From assembly GCA_012972835.1 (NCBI GenBank), contig JABDHK010000023.1, forward strand, positions 1 to 33,196: DNA of 33,196 nt, in the 5' to 3' direction. This stretch comes from Chlorobiaceae bacterium (GTDB lineage: Bacteria > Bacteroidota > Chlorobiia > Chlorobiales > Chlorobiaceae). This document shows positions 20,188-28,535 of the stretch, piece after piece. Positions within the stretch are counted from its first letter, which is position 1. The number at the start of each line of letters is the position of its first letter. The notes under the pieces were generated by a model, which was not told the DNA's origin, made no database searches, and saw only the letters and a program-made list of their open reading frames with translations. The position numbers were made by a program, and so were the translations under genes.

Positions 20188-20210
20188 TTAAGCAAAAAAA
20201 GATAGCTTAA
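20188..20210 (+). other. Inverted repeat before the last early gene
   Basis: TTAAGC and GCTTAA form a perfect 6-bp inverted repeat with an 11-base A-rich loop, in the 114-base gap 20100-20213. It ends four bases before the ATG at 20214, so it could be a small operator or a stem that hides the start. Nothing else is seen in the gap. Confidence 0.35.
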
Positions 20211-20213
20211 AAC

Positions 20214-20558
20214 ATGCCTGAAACGATTAATATTGAAACTGAGATCGTCGTTATCGAGCATAATGGCGAATACCGACATCAAAGTTGTCTCTTGGGTAAA
20301 AAGACCCGCGATATCAAAAGCAGGTCTCATATCTACTCTTGGACTGCTACCTGCTCAATCAATAACGCAAAAATAATCACGAAAGGGAGCTCACGAGAAG
20401 ATGTTATCCGTGATATTTCAAGAAAGATCAAGGCGCGGAAAGAGATACATCGCGCTGAAATATTTTACAGAAGAAGAAAGATCATAAAGAGCATTGAGGC
20501 ACTCCATGAAGAACTAAAAGCATGCGAAAACCTTTGTAAAAAAATTATTTCCGGTTAA
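20214..20558 (+). CDS. Hypothetical basic protein, last early gene
   Basis: 114 aa. The N-terminal half is beta-like (INIETEIVVIEHNGEYRHQS, SWTATCSINNAKIIT) and the C-terminal half a basic helical segment (KARKEIHRAEIFYRRRKIIK) that might bind nucleic acid. No recognised family. The start lies in AAAACATG without SD. The gene ends at a palindrome facing the reverse-strand operon. Confidence 0.55.
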   Translation: MPETINIETEIVVIEHNGEYRHQSCLLGKKTRDIKSRSHIYSWTATCSINNAKIITKGSSREDVIRDISRKIKARKEIHRAEIFYRRRKIIKSIEALHEELKACENLCKKIISG

Positions 20559-20573
20559 AAAGCATGCTTTTTT
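20557..20573 (+). terminator. Palindromic terminator between convergent operons
   Basis: AAAAAGCATGCTTTTTT: a perfect 16-bp palindrome with T tract on either strand, located at the stop of the last early gene. It would form a weak A/T hairpin working in both directions, suitable between the convergent early and accessory operons. Confidence 0.5.
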
Positions 20574-20618
20574 ACATACGGTTCATTTTTAAATTCGAAA
20601 TTTATGTTTTTCGTGCTA

Positions 20619-20840
20619 TCACGCTCCATCTTTTCGAATCATCAGTAACCCGATAACGCAATCATTATAGAGTACTGCCCTGCCATAACGTTGCCAGTCA
20701 ATGCCCTGTCGCAAAACCGGATCTGCAACGTACTCCTTGCCTCCTTTATTTTGCGCGAAGCCTTGCCGCAGCCTCCTGAGCTGCTGCCGGCTGTATCCCG
20801 TGAGGCGGATTACCTCCGCCTCCGTGATGGTAAAATTCAT
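20619..20840 (-). CDS. Small HTH protein, last gene of the accessory operon
   Basis: 73 aa. Residues 4-25 (TITEAEVIRLTGYSRQQLRR) form a MerR/excisionase-like helix-turn-helix followed by LRQGFAQN. The C-terminal half (LRQGIDWQRYGRAVLYNDCV) is typical of small phage DNA-binding proteins that end in a target-site helix. Strong SD (GGGAGGTT, before ACGATG). The start overlaps the IbrB-like stop (ATGA), so it is cotranslated. It may regulate the operon or guide the IbrA/IbrB pair to DNA; both are inference. Confidence 0.65.
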   Translation of the reverse strand: MNFTITEAEVIRLTGYSRQQLRRLRQGFAQNKGGKEYVADPVLRQGIDWQRYGRAVLYNDCVIGLLMIRKDGA

Positions 20841-21382
20841 CGTTCAACCTCCCATGCCTCGGAAAAATCTTTATCAGCAAAGAGTTCAGCAAGTCCAGAT
20901 ACTTGTTTCAATCTTAACACTTCATCCGGCTCCATTCCCAACTCTTTTGCAACCTTTGCGTCGCTCCAATTCCTACGGGATAGCTCTTGTACTATATCGC
21001 TCATTGCTCCCACTTGGTGCTTTCCTCTTGCTCTATTGTGTCGTATCGTTGAGGCTATTCTATCACCGCGCTCTTGTCTGTCGGCATTTACCACAACAAC
21101 GGGCAAGTGAGATAGCCCCAAATCACGCCCGACCTTGTGCCGGTGAAACCCGTCTATAACCTCATATAAGCCCTCTTCAGTCTCCCATGCTACAATGGGC
21201 TGAGTATATCCATCATTCTCAATGCTCAGCTTCAAAAGCTTCATTTCTGGCGGCGCGACGCTGTTAGGGTTGTAATCGTTCGCGTGCACCTTGTCAATCG
21301 GCACCCATTGCACCTTTGATACAGGATGACCTTTCACCCAATCAGGAACTTCACCGAAATCTAAGGCTATATTATCCCCCAT
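20837..21382 (-). CDS. ibrB: IbrB-like ParB-fold protein
   Basis: 181 aa. ParB/Srx-fold N-terminal domain: VQWVPIDKVHANDYNPNSV, GYTQPIVAW and the diagnostic DGFHRHKVGR at residues 77-86. Then STIRHNRARGKHQVG, typical of IbrB relatives, and a C-terminal HTH (NWSDAKVAKELGMEPDEVLR). ParB-fold proteins of this kind bind nucleotide and DNA; IbrB is known as the partner of IbrA in regulating Eib immunoglobulin-binding proteins of E. coli. Very strong SD (AAGGAGG). It overlaps IbrA by 16 bases. DGxHR is shared with the DGQHR-type proteins of phosphorothioate systems, a resemblance that may be only structural. Confidence 0.85.
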   Translation of the reverse strand: MGDNIALDFGEVPDWVKGHPVSKVQWVPIDKVHANDYNPNSVAPPEMKLLKLSIENDGYTQPIVAWETEEGLYEVIDGFHRHKVGRDLGLSHLPVVVVNADRQERGDRIASTIRHNRARGKHQVGAMSDIVQELSRRNWSDAKVAKELGMEPDEVLRLKQVSGLAELFADKDFSEAWEVER

Positions 21383-22566
21383 TCCGACCTCCTTTTTCTC
21401 ATTAACTTTTTATACTTCTCGTAAGCTTCGCTTTTGTGCTGCCCAAAACTTAATCCTTTGCACCAATAATCATTCCGCAATAAAGCCTTGCATACCCTTT
21501 TCCAGCATGGAGCTGATTTATCCATGGGGCCGTCATCTGGGATACCCCTTTCATATCCACGATCTGAATACCATTTCAGGAACACAGCTATCTTGTCTTT
21601 ATAATGGTCTCCTGTCTTGTCTGGCATAGAGTCCAGAAGCATGAATGCAAAGCTTTTCCACGTGTGATTGTCGGGCTTATTGATAATCCGATTACCAAGG
21701 ACATTTCCGCTCTCTTGGGCATACAAAGCCCCCTGATTTGCCCCATTTACCCTTGCAATAACCTTACCCCATGTCTCTGGCTCGATGATATGAAACAGCC
21801 ATAGCCCTTTCCTTTGGTCGTCTCCGTAGGGCTGGCAGATTCTCATCTGGTGTAGGGTTAGCCCTGCTTGATACATGCGGTCGTAAAGTTTATTGTATGG
21901 CAATCCCGTTTTACCTGAGAACGTCCACAAATCCTCAGTTTTCCAGTCATAAATCGGGTAAGCATTGAATACGCTGTCGCCGATCCACGTCGTCCATTTA
22001 TGACCATCAGACATCTGCTTTCTTCCGCCCGATATTGTGCGCCACCTATTAAGACTTTCATCTGACCGTATACCGACAAAGCAGGCGCATGGCTTCCCTT
22101 CGGAGTACCATTTTCCAAAAGCTGGAACGAACTCCTCAAACTCCATCCCGTCATGGAAAAACGGGAATTTGTGTGTTTCAGTAATTGCTATTTTTGGCGG
22201 ATTCCGTACCCATGAATCTGCCTTTTCGACATCCCAACACTTCCATTGCGGCATATACTGAGATACAGCATTGCGGAGATTTAACGGCAATGCAACCCAG
22301 TAAGGCTCAATGACATCCGCATACATTTCGTACATCTCCGCTACATGATCCATCGTAAGTCTGTATTGCGCCTCAAGGTCTACGCATAATAGCCCGATTT
22401 TAACCCCACGCCTACGCGCCTCACTTGCAACAATATGCGTCATTACTGAGCTGTCCTTACCGCCAGAAAAGCTCACATAAATCTTTGGGAAGTTGTCGAA
22501 GATGTAATTTACCCTGTCTATTGCGGCAACAAAAACATTCTTCCCTAACACTTTTTTAGTAGGCAT
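21367..22566 (-). CDS. ibrA: IbrA-like PAPS-reductase-fold protein (DUF3440)
   Basis: 399 aa. Residues 29-39 (IYVSFSGGKDS) are the PP-loop of the adenine nucleotide alpha-hydrolase/PAPS-reductase superfamily. CACFVGIRSDESLNRWR at 160-176 matches the second conserved block with a Cys pair, and C-terminal DUF3440-type sequence continues (RICQPYGDDQRKGLWLF, DDGPMDKSAPCWKRVCKALL). Length fits the IbrA family, about 400 aa. The PP-loop enzymes activate a substrate with ATP and often handle sulfur, as DndC does in DNA phosphorothioation. The actual substrate of IbrA is not known. Overlaps both neighbours; probably cotranslated. Confidence 0.85.
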   Translation of the reverse strand: MPTKKVLGKNVFVAAIDRVNYIFDNFPKIYVSFSGGKDSSVMTHIVASEARRRGVKIGLLCVDLEAQYRLTMDHVAEMYEMYADVIEPYWVALPLNLRNAVSQYMPQWKCWDVEKADSWVRNPPKIAITETHKFPFFHDGMEFEEFVPAFGKWYSEGKPCACFVGIRSDESLNRWRTISGGRKQMSDGHKWTTWIGDSVFNAYPIYDWKTEDLWTFSGKTGLPYNKLYDRMYQAGLTLHQMRICQPYGDDQRKGLWLFHIIEPETWGKVIARVNGANQGALYAQESGNVLGNRIINKPDNHTWKSFAFMLLDSMPDKTGDHYKDKIAVFLKWYSDRGYERGIPDDGPMDKSAPCWKRVCKALLRNDYWCKGLSFGQHKSEAYEKYKKLMRKRRSEWGII

Positions 22567-22922
22567 TTCTCAATGTCCGGTTTGTCCATCTTTATGATTT
22601 CTCCTTCTTCTGTGACCATACAGAAGTATCTTTCAGTATTTTTCCATGACGTTTTTTGCTTTACCTCATAGAGTCCTGGATTAAGAAAGTAAGTGACATA
22701 AATTCCGCGGCTTCCGTTGCCGTTAGCTTTTGCGTAATCCCGATTCCCATGAACAAACTCACGTTTAAATCCGTCAAACTCAGAACAGTATCCCGTGATC
22801 TTTGCTACCCAGTATGATTTCGGTACTGAAAAAATATCTGCCATTGTTCCAAAGCAACGATACCTATCGATGCTTTGGAATATGTTTTCTCCGATAGCCT
22901 CTATTTTAATGCAGGCTTTCAT
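22545..22922 (-). CDS. Unrecognised accessory operon protein 2
   Basis: 125 aa. The start is CIKIEAIGENIFQSIDRYRC; the middle (SVPKSYWVAKITGYCSEFDG) and the strand-rich end (RGIYVTYFLNPGLYEVKQK and RYFCMVTEEGEIIKM) suggest a small beta-rich domain. Five Cys residues. The last 22 bases overlap IbrA and the first four overlap the upstream gene. No family recognised. Its fixed position ahead of ibrA makes a functional link plausible. Confidence 0.6.
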   Translation of the reverse strand: MKACIKIEAIGENIFQSIDRYRCFGTMADIFSVPKSYWVAKITGYCSEFDGFKREFVHGNRDYAKANGNGSRGIYVTYFLNPGLYEVKQKTSWKNTERYFCMVTEEGEIIKMDKPDIEKCLLKKC

Positions 22923-23293
22923 TTATGTGCAGAAGGGTCTTTCCAGAATTCTTCACGTTGTTCTGTGAGTTTTTTTGCTACCCAAGGCAAATTAGAAGCC
23001 CCTACGCGCACCTGATATTCAAGCATATTCAACTCATCGCTCCAATCTTTAGGATTATCGCGCTCGACAGTTTTTATTACAGCTCCTTTTTCTTTGCAAA
23101 ACTGAAGCAGTTGCTTCACGGAATCAAAAGGCATGCCGTCAAACATGATTTTCCCGTTTTCACGCTTAACGTTGCCCGCAAAAAAATCATTAAAGTCAAG
23201 ACCATTTAGCTTTTCTACCAACTCATCCCCTTCTGGAGTTGGTACAGGATATTCTTCTGAATCCTGTATAGTGTAAAGTTTTGTCTGTGTCAT
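22919..23293 (-). CDS. Unrecognised accessory operon protein 1
   Basis: 124 aa. It is acidic in the first half (TIQDSEEYPVPTPEGDELVE) and helical later (QLLQFCKEKGAVIKTVERDN, SNLPWVAKKLTEQREEFW). SD CGGAGA, spaced from the ATG. It is the first gene of the reverse operon, reading from the operator-like region at 23338-23395. No known motif. Confidence 0.6.
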   Translation of the reverse strand: MTQTKLYTIQDSEEYPVPTPEGDELVEKLNGLDFNDFFAGNVKRENGKIMFDGMPFDSVKQLLQFCKEKGAVIKTVERDNPKDWSDELNMLEYQVRVGASNLPWVAKKLTEQREEFWKDPSAHK

Positions 23294-23337
23294 TTTAAAT
23301 CTCCGTTTTGTTGTTTGTCATACCCACTCATTAAATA

Positions 23338-23395
23338 TGCACATTATTTTCTTACGATGCAAGCTGAGACATAAAATAATGCAAAATAATGTTCA
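23338..23395. promoter_or_regulatory. Operator-like repeats in the divergent region
   Basis: AAAATAATG at 23373-23381 and 23383-23391 are direct repeats ten bases apart, one helical turn. TGCACATTATTTT at 23338-23350 is the inverted complement of AAAATAATGTTCA (23383-23395) with one mismatch. Within this region a reverse promoter TTGCAT-17-CATATT can be read ahead of the accessory operon. It is the 199-base gap between that operon and the terminase genes; otherwise it holds only a purine-rich tract (GAGAGGAGAAAAG) near 23437. Confidence 0.5.
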
Positions 23396-23492
23396 GAAAT
23401 AAAAGATTTTTAGGAAAAGTAGCGTAATATTTTTTGAGAGGAGAAAAGATTATTGTCGCTTGGATTGTGTCGAGCGCTGCTTAAGATAGAGC

Positions 23493-23996
23493 ATGATCAA
23501 ACCAGGCGCAAAAAAACCATCGCAAGGAAATAAGCTAACTGCAAAGCAGGAAATGTTTTGCAGGGAATACCTTGTCGATCTGAACGCATCTCAAGCAAGT
23601 TTGCGGGCTGGATACTCGGAAAAAAGCCATGCGATCATAGGGTGGCAGCTGCTAAGAAAAAATATAGTCACTGCAAGGATTCAGTCCCTCAAGCAAGAGC
23701 GTGCAAAATCGACGCAAATAACAGCCGAATACGTACTAACTACGATACAAGACACAATTGAGCGCTGCAAGCAGTCTGAGCCGGTCAAAGACAAAGACGG
23801 CAACGTGACGGGGGAATATAAGTATGACTCCGCCGCAGTGCTAAAAGGCGCAGAGCTACTCGGCAAGCATCTAGCGATGTGGACTGACAAGCAGCAGATA
23901 AGCGCTGATGTAACGCTATCGACAAAGAGTGATGATGAGCTCGATAAGATGCTCGATCACGCTATCATAGCTCTTAAAGCTGGCGGCAAGATATGA
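23493..23996 (+). CDS. terS: Terminase small subunit
   Basis: 167 aa of the Terminase_2 type: LTAKQEMFCREYLVDLNASQ, AGYSEKSHAIIGWQLLRKN and a central coiled oligomerisation region (VLTTIQDTIERCKQSEPVK), ending with a C-terminal tail (KSDDELDKMLDHAIIALK). The N-terminal HTH binds the packaging site; the oligomer activates the large subunit. The stop overlaps the large-subunit start (ATGA), as usual. The SD is weak. Confidence 0.9.
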   Translation: MIKPGAKKPSQGNKLTAKQEMFCREYLVDLNASQASLRAGYSEKSHAIIGWQLLRKNIVTARIQSLKQERAKSTQITAEYVLTTIQDTIERCKQSEPVKDKDGNVTGEYKYDSAAVLKGAELLGKHLAMWTDKQQISADVTLSTKSDDELDKMLDHAIIALKAGGKI

Positions 23997-25417
23997 CGGA
24001 GCGCGAAGCAAAAGAGACTTTGATCAAAGTTACCACGGAGATAGAGCGACGTAAGAGACGTAACCGCATATCCGCATACTATCCCGATACCGGTACCCTG
24101 AGGCGCGATCTCTATCAGCAACAACTAGCATTTTTTAGGCTCGGCTCTCAGTGCTCGATACGGTGCTTTATGGCTGCTAATCGTGTCGGCAAGACTGAAG
24201 GTGCAGGGGCGTATGAAGTGTCCGTGCATCTCACCGGTAGATATCCGACATGGTGGGAGGGTAAGAGATATCAGTCTCAAGTCCGCGTGTGGGTGGCCGG
24301 AGAGACTATGGAAGCTGTGCGTGAGATCATACAGCGCAAACTCATGGGATCGGCTGGCAGTATCGGCGAAGGATTGATACCTGGTGACACCATCGGAACG
24401 ATTAGATATCGACAAAACGGCACGGGGGCGATTGACACAGCACGTATCAAGCATGTTTCAGGGGGATGGTCAGAGATTGGGTTTAAAAGCTACGAACAGG
24501 GCAGAGAGAGTTTTCAGGGGACGGAAAAAGACCTCATCTGGTTAGACGAGGAAGCGACAGAGGGTATAAGATCGGAGTGCATTATCCGGCTCATGACAAC
24601 CGGAGGGCATCTTATAGAGACCTTTACCCCGCTTAAAGGCTTAACACCAATCGTCATGCAGTACATGCCGGATGGGTACCGTGACGAGAGAGTCGTTATT
24701 AGAGGAGATCAAGGGCTCGTCATGGCGGGATGGGATGATGCGCCCCATCTGACTGAGGCGGAAAAAAAGCGCATGCTGACACAGTGTGAACCTCATCTCG
24801 TGGAGGCCCGCACAAAAGGTATCCCGCACATTGGTAGCGGAGCGATATATCCAGTGCCGGAAACGGATGTCTTTGTCGATGATTTCGCAATACCGGAGGA
24901 CTGGCCAAAAGTCTACGGTCTTGATGTCGGATGGAATCGTACTGCGGCTGTTTTCCTGGCGGTCGATAAGCAAGCCGATATCGCGTATATCTGGTCTGAG
25001 TACTATAGGGGGCAAGCGGAGCCAGCAATACATGCGGATGGGATAAGATCGCGCAAAGTAACGCAGGGAGTTATCGACCCTGCCGCAAGAGGCAGATCAC
25101 AGCACGACGGGAGCAGCCTGATTGACAGTTACCGGAGCCTGGGATTGTCTTTGACTCCTGCAGACAATGCAGTGGAGTCTGGCCTGTATGAGGTTTGGCA
25201 GCGACTGAGTTCTGGTAGACTCAAGGTTTTCCGCTCATGCCAGCAATGGCGGCAAGAGTATCGGATGTACCGTCGTGACGACAAGGGGCGCATTGTCAAG
25301 GATAACGATCATCTTATGGATGCCACACGGTACGCCATCATGTCCGGACTAAGGATAGCGTCAACCGGAATACCACAAGATGATTATTCGCCTGCTTTTG
25401 TGGGGTGGATGGGATGA
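23993..25417 (+). CDS. terL: Terminase large subunit
   Basis: 474 aa. The ATPase domain has a Walker A-like AANRVGKT at 61-68 and a Walker B LIWLDEEAT at 181-189 with catalytic Glu186/187; the coupling motif TTGGHLIETFTPLKG follows. The nuclease domain has acidic residues at GLDVGW (Asp311), GVIDPAARG (Asp362) and DNDHLMDATRY, the RNase H-fold metal ligands. It translocates DNA into the head and cuts it. Length is normal for a headful-type phage. An arrangement terS-terL-portal-scaffold-coat follows. Confidence 0.95.
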   Translation: MTEREAKETLIKVTTEIERRKRRNRISAYYPDTGTLRRDLYQQQLAFFRLGSQCSIRCFMAANRVGKTEGAGAYEVSVHLTGRYPTWWEGKRYQSQVRVWVAGETMEAVREIIQRKLMGSAGSIGEGLIPGDTIGTIRYRQNGTGAIDTARIKHVSGGWSEIGFKSYEQGRESFQGTEKDLIWLDEEATEGIRSECIIRLMTTGGHLIETFTPLKGLTPIVMQYMPDGYRDERVVIRGDQGLVMAGWDDAPHLTEAEKKRMLTQCEPHLVEARTKGIPHIGSGAIYPVPETDVFVDDFAIPEDWPKVYGLDVGWNRTAAVFLAVDKQADIAYIWSEYYRGQAEPAIHADGIRSRKVTQGVIDPAARGRSQHDGSSLIDSYRSLGLSLTPADNAVESGLYEVWQRLSSGRLKVFRSCQQWRQEYRMYRRDDKGRIVKDNDHLMDATRYAIMSGLRIASTGIPQDDYSPAFVGWMG

Positions 25418-25493
25418 TTTTCAAAAAAATATTTTATCGCGCGGAATAGTTCACTTACGTGTTGATTTTTCGTTTAAATCAACTTATGGATAT

Positions 25494-27632
25494 ATGGCTA
25501 CTGACTCGCAGCTCATCGAGGACGCAAAAAAAATATTTCAGCTTTGCGAAGATGTCGAGCACGATAACCGCGCAGAGGCTCTTGATGACATGCGGTTTTC
25601 GAAACTCGCTGAGCAGTGGCCGGAATCTGCAAGAAGGCAACGCGAGCTTGACGGTAGACCTTGTCTTACGATCAACAAGACGACAGCGATCATTAATCAG
25701 ATCGTCAATGAGGCACGGCAAAATAAGCCAAGCATCAAAGTACATCCCTCTGATGATGCAGCTGACCCGCTTACGGCCAATATCTACAATGGGTTGATAC
25801 AAAATATACAGTACTCGTCTAATGCTGACATAGCATACGACAATGCAGTGGACTGCAGTGTAACGGGTGGGTTTGGATATTGGATGGTTGATATTGTCGA
25901 TTCAGATGACGACACTTTCGACACTGATCTGCGCATAAAACCGATCTACAACCCATTCTCAGTTTTTGGAGATCCGCATTCACAGGAGGCAGACGGGAGC
26001 GATTGGAATGTGGCTTTTGTAGTGGAGCGGATAACAAAAGAGGCTTTTCAAAAACAGTGGAAAAAAGCTGAACAGGTTGACTGGAGCTCTACCGGATATG
26101 ACGCAAACAATGACTCGTGGGTTGCAAAAGATGATTTGTTGATCGCGGAGTGGTGGACTCGTGATGAAGATTACAAAGGCATTGTACAGCTTAGTGACGG
26201 AACAATACTTGATGAGGAGACGTATCTATCCAACAAAGAGATAATTTCTGCTATAGGGTTAACTGTAACGAGAGATCGCAAAGTAAAGTCTCATAAAGTA
26301 ACGCAGCGCATTATAACCGGCGCAGAAATACTGGAGACAAACGTCTGGGCTGGATCAATAATCCCCATTTGTCCGGTTTATGGTCAGGAAGCAAATATTG
26401 AAGGAAAACGGTACTGGAAAGGGATAGTTAGAGACATGAAAGACCCTTGCAGGTCATACAATGTCGCAAGGTCAACTACGGTCGAGGTTCTTCTTCAATC
26501 CCCTAAAACTCCGTTCATCGGGCCTGTTGGAGCTTTTAACAGTGACAAGCAAAAGTGGCAGCTTGCTAACGTAAACGCATTCCCATACATCCAGTATGAC
26601 GGTCAAGTGCCACCAGAAAGACAGCCATACGCAGGCCCTCCTGCAGGGTTGATTCAAGAGGCGATGCAAAGCGCTGCCGATATTCAGGCAGTGACAGGAC
26701 TCTTCGACGCTTCGATGGGCGCGCCTGGAAACGAAACATCCGGAGTTGCTATCACTGGAAGGCAGCGCGAAGGAGACACTGCGACGTTTAATTATATCGA
26801 CAATGTCAGCCGCGCCATACGTCATACAGGCCGCATACTGATTGACCTGATACCAAAAGTATACTCTGGCGAACGAATGGTTCGAATTCTAGGGCCATCC
26901 GGAAAAGACCCGTCAACGGTCCAGCTCGGCAGGCCGGTTACGCTTCCCAGCGGTGATGTAAAGGTTTTTGACTTGTCAGCCGGAAAATATGATTTGACAG
27001 TCGAAACAGGACCATCATACACAACGCGCAGAGAAGAGGCTGCTAACCAGATGATAGATCTTGTGCGGGCAATCCCGTCCGCTGCTCCGGCTTTAGCTAT
27101 TCCGCTGGTTAAAAATCTTGATTGGCCTGGATCTGATGAGGTGCTTGAGTCCCTTAAGCAGTTGCAAGGGCAAGACCCTCAAATGCAGCAAGCTCAACAA
27201 ACAATACAGCAGTTGCAGCAGCAGGTAGCGCAATTGACACAAAAAGCGCAAACAGCACAAATGGATGCATCGATCGACGTTGAAAAGTTAAAGATTGACG
27301 CATACAACGCAGAGACTGACAGATTAAAGGTCGTTCAAGTTGGCATGGGGCCTGAGGATGTACAGGCGCTCGTCATGCAGACATTGCAACAACTTTTAAC
27401 AGCAGGTAATATTATGCCTGGTGCAGGCCCAGGAATGACTCAGCCGATTGCACAAACCATTCCCGCTCAGAATCAAAACGGGATAGCTTTAAGCGGATTG
27501 CGGCCACAAGGGCTTCGTCCGGAACTTGCTGCTCTTGTCGCGCAGCATCTACAAAATCCAATACCTATTCCGAATAGATCAAATGACGGTATGATTAACC
27601 CGTCACGAATACCACAATCACCAAACAATTAA
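25494..27632 (+). CDS. P22-type portal protein
   Basis: 712 aa from the ATG at 25494; a frame from 25380 would overlap terL and add 38 unrelated residues. The length matches P22 gp1 (725 aa). Characteristic parts are RPCLTINKTTAIINQIVNEA, NKPSIKVHPSDDAADP, GFGYWMVDI and a central MGAPGNETSGVAITGRQREG. The C-terminal 130 residues are Gln-rich helical (MQQAQQTIQQLQQQVAQL), equivalent to the long barrel helices of P22 portal. It forms the dodecameric DNA gate at one head vertex. No SD visible. Confidence 0.9.
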   Translation: MATDSQLIEDAKKIFQLCEDVEHDNRAEALDDMRFSKLAEQWPESARRQRELDGRPCLTINKTTAIINQIVNEARQNKPSIKVHPSDDAADPLTANIYNGLIQNIQYSSNADIAYDNAVDCSVTGGFGYWMVDIVDSDDDTFDTDLRIKPIYNPFSVFGDPHSQEADGSDWNVAFVVERITKEAFQKQWKKAEQVDWSSTGYDANNDSWVAKDDLLIAEWWTRDEDYKGIVQLSDGTILDEETYLSNKEIISAIGLTVTRDRKVKSHKVTQRIITGAEILETNVWAGSIIPICPVYGQEANIEGKRYWKGIVRDMKDPCRSYNVARSTTVEVLLQSPKTPFIGPVGAFNSDKQKWQLANVNAFPYIQYDGQVPPERQPYAGPPAGLIQEAMQSAADIQAVTGLFDASMGAPGNETSGVAITGRQREGDTATFNYIDNVSRAIRHTGRILIDLIPKVYSGERMVRILGPSGKDPSTVQLGRPVTLPSGDVKVFDLSAGKYDLTVETGPSYTTRREEAANQMIDLVRAIPSAAPALAIPLVKNLDWPGSDEVLESLKQLQGQDPQMQQAQQTIQQLQQQVAQLTQKAQTAQMDASIDVEKLKIDAYNAETDRLKVVQVGMGPEDVQALVMQTLQQLLTAGNIMPGAGPGMTQPIAQTIPAQNQNGIALSGLRPQGLRPELAALVAQHLQNPIPIPNRSNDGMINPSRIPQSPNN

Positions 27633-27656
27633 CACCAACCATTAAGGAGTGTAAAC

Positions 27657-28529
27657 ATGCCCGATGAATTATTGACCAATCAAGCAGCAGACACAACGGT
27701 AACGGATGCTGTAGAAGTCAACAGCGATAACCATGAAATAGAGGGAACAGGAGAAGCTCCTGAACTCGACGAATCCGGAAACCCAATTGAACCAGCAGAA
27801 GAGATCGAAGAGGTCGAATGGGAAGACGGGAAGAAATATAGCGTTCCGAAGGCTCTCAAAGGAGCGTTAATGAAGAATGCTGACTATACGCAGAAAACTC
27901 AACAGGTCGCAGAGCAGCGCCGCCAAATCGAAGATGCGCAGAAGCAGTTGCAGCAGCAGGTTGAGTTTCAGAAGGCCAATATATCTGATTACGCAAAAAT
28001 CCAAAGTCTTGATGACAAACTTGGAGTATTTGAAAAGATTGACTGGCAGGCGGCATCTTCTCAGGATCCGGCAGCAACGCAGCGGGCATGGATGCAGTAT
28101 CAGCAGATCAAAGATCAGCGAACTGCATTAGGACAAACTATGAGTCAGAAAGAGCAGCAGCAGGCCATCGAAATGCAGCAGAATACTGCTAAGCAGATCG
28201 AAGAAGGGCGACTAAAGCTTCAAAAAGAAATCCCTGACTGGTCCCCAAAAAAGGCAGAAGAGTTGACGAAATTTGCCCAGGAAAAGTTCGGATTCACCCC
28301 TAACGAGTTAGGGCAAGTGAGTGACGTACGATCCATCAAATTGCTCAATATGGCCTATTTAGGGGAGCAGGTTATTCAAAAAGCAAAACAAAGTAAGCAG
28401 CCCACCGCAATAGATGTAAAGCCGTCTACCAGCGTTTCCGGAAGAGCTCCGGCAACAGCAAAAAGCGAAGATCGCATGACAGATGCGGAGTGGACTGCCT
28501 ATCGACAAAAGCAACGACAAAAGAAATAA
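27657..28529 (+). CDS. Head scaffolding protein
   Basis: 290 aa with SD AAGGAG. An acidic N-terminus (EGTGEAPELDESGNPIEPAE) is followed by a long Gln/Lys-rich coiled coil (AEQRRQIEDAQKQLQQQVEF) and a basic C-terminal tail (TDAEWTAYRQKQRQKK), the usual design of a P22 gp8-like scaffold in which the basic tail binds coat. Position between portal and coat supports this. Size is near that of P22 (303 aa). Confidence 0.8.
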   Translation: MPDELLTNQAADTTVTDAVEVNSDNHEIEGTGEAPELDESGNPIEPAEEIEEVEWEDGKKYSVPKALKGALMKNADYTQKTQQVAEQRRQIEDAQKQLQQQVEFQKANISDYAKIQSLDDKLGVFEKIDWQAASSQDPAATQRAWMQYQQIKDQRTALGQTMSQKEQQQAIEMQQNTAKQIEEGRLKLQKEIPDWSPKKAEELTKFAQEKFGFTPNELGQVSDVRSIKLLNMAYLGEQVIQKAKQSKQPTAIDVKPSTSVSGRAPATAKSEDRMTDAEWTAYRQKQRQKK

Positions 28530-28535
28530 TTTATC

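Noticed and set aside
20691-21159. Forward-strand frames across the HTH and IbrB genes
   Set aside because: The reverse strand has clear ParB-fold and HTH motifs and strong SD sequences.
20619-23293. Complete Dnd or Ssp phosphorothioate system
   Set aside because: No DndA, DndD, DndE or Ssp-type partners; only a distant fold resemblance of IbrA/IbrB to DndC/DndB.
25380-25493. Upstream start of the portal protein
   Set aside because: The added 38 residues overlap terL, are unrelated to portal proteins, and the ATG at 25494 gives the normal P22 portal length.
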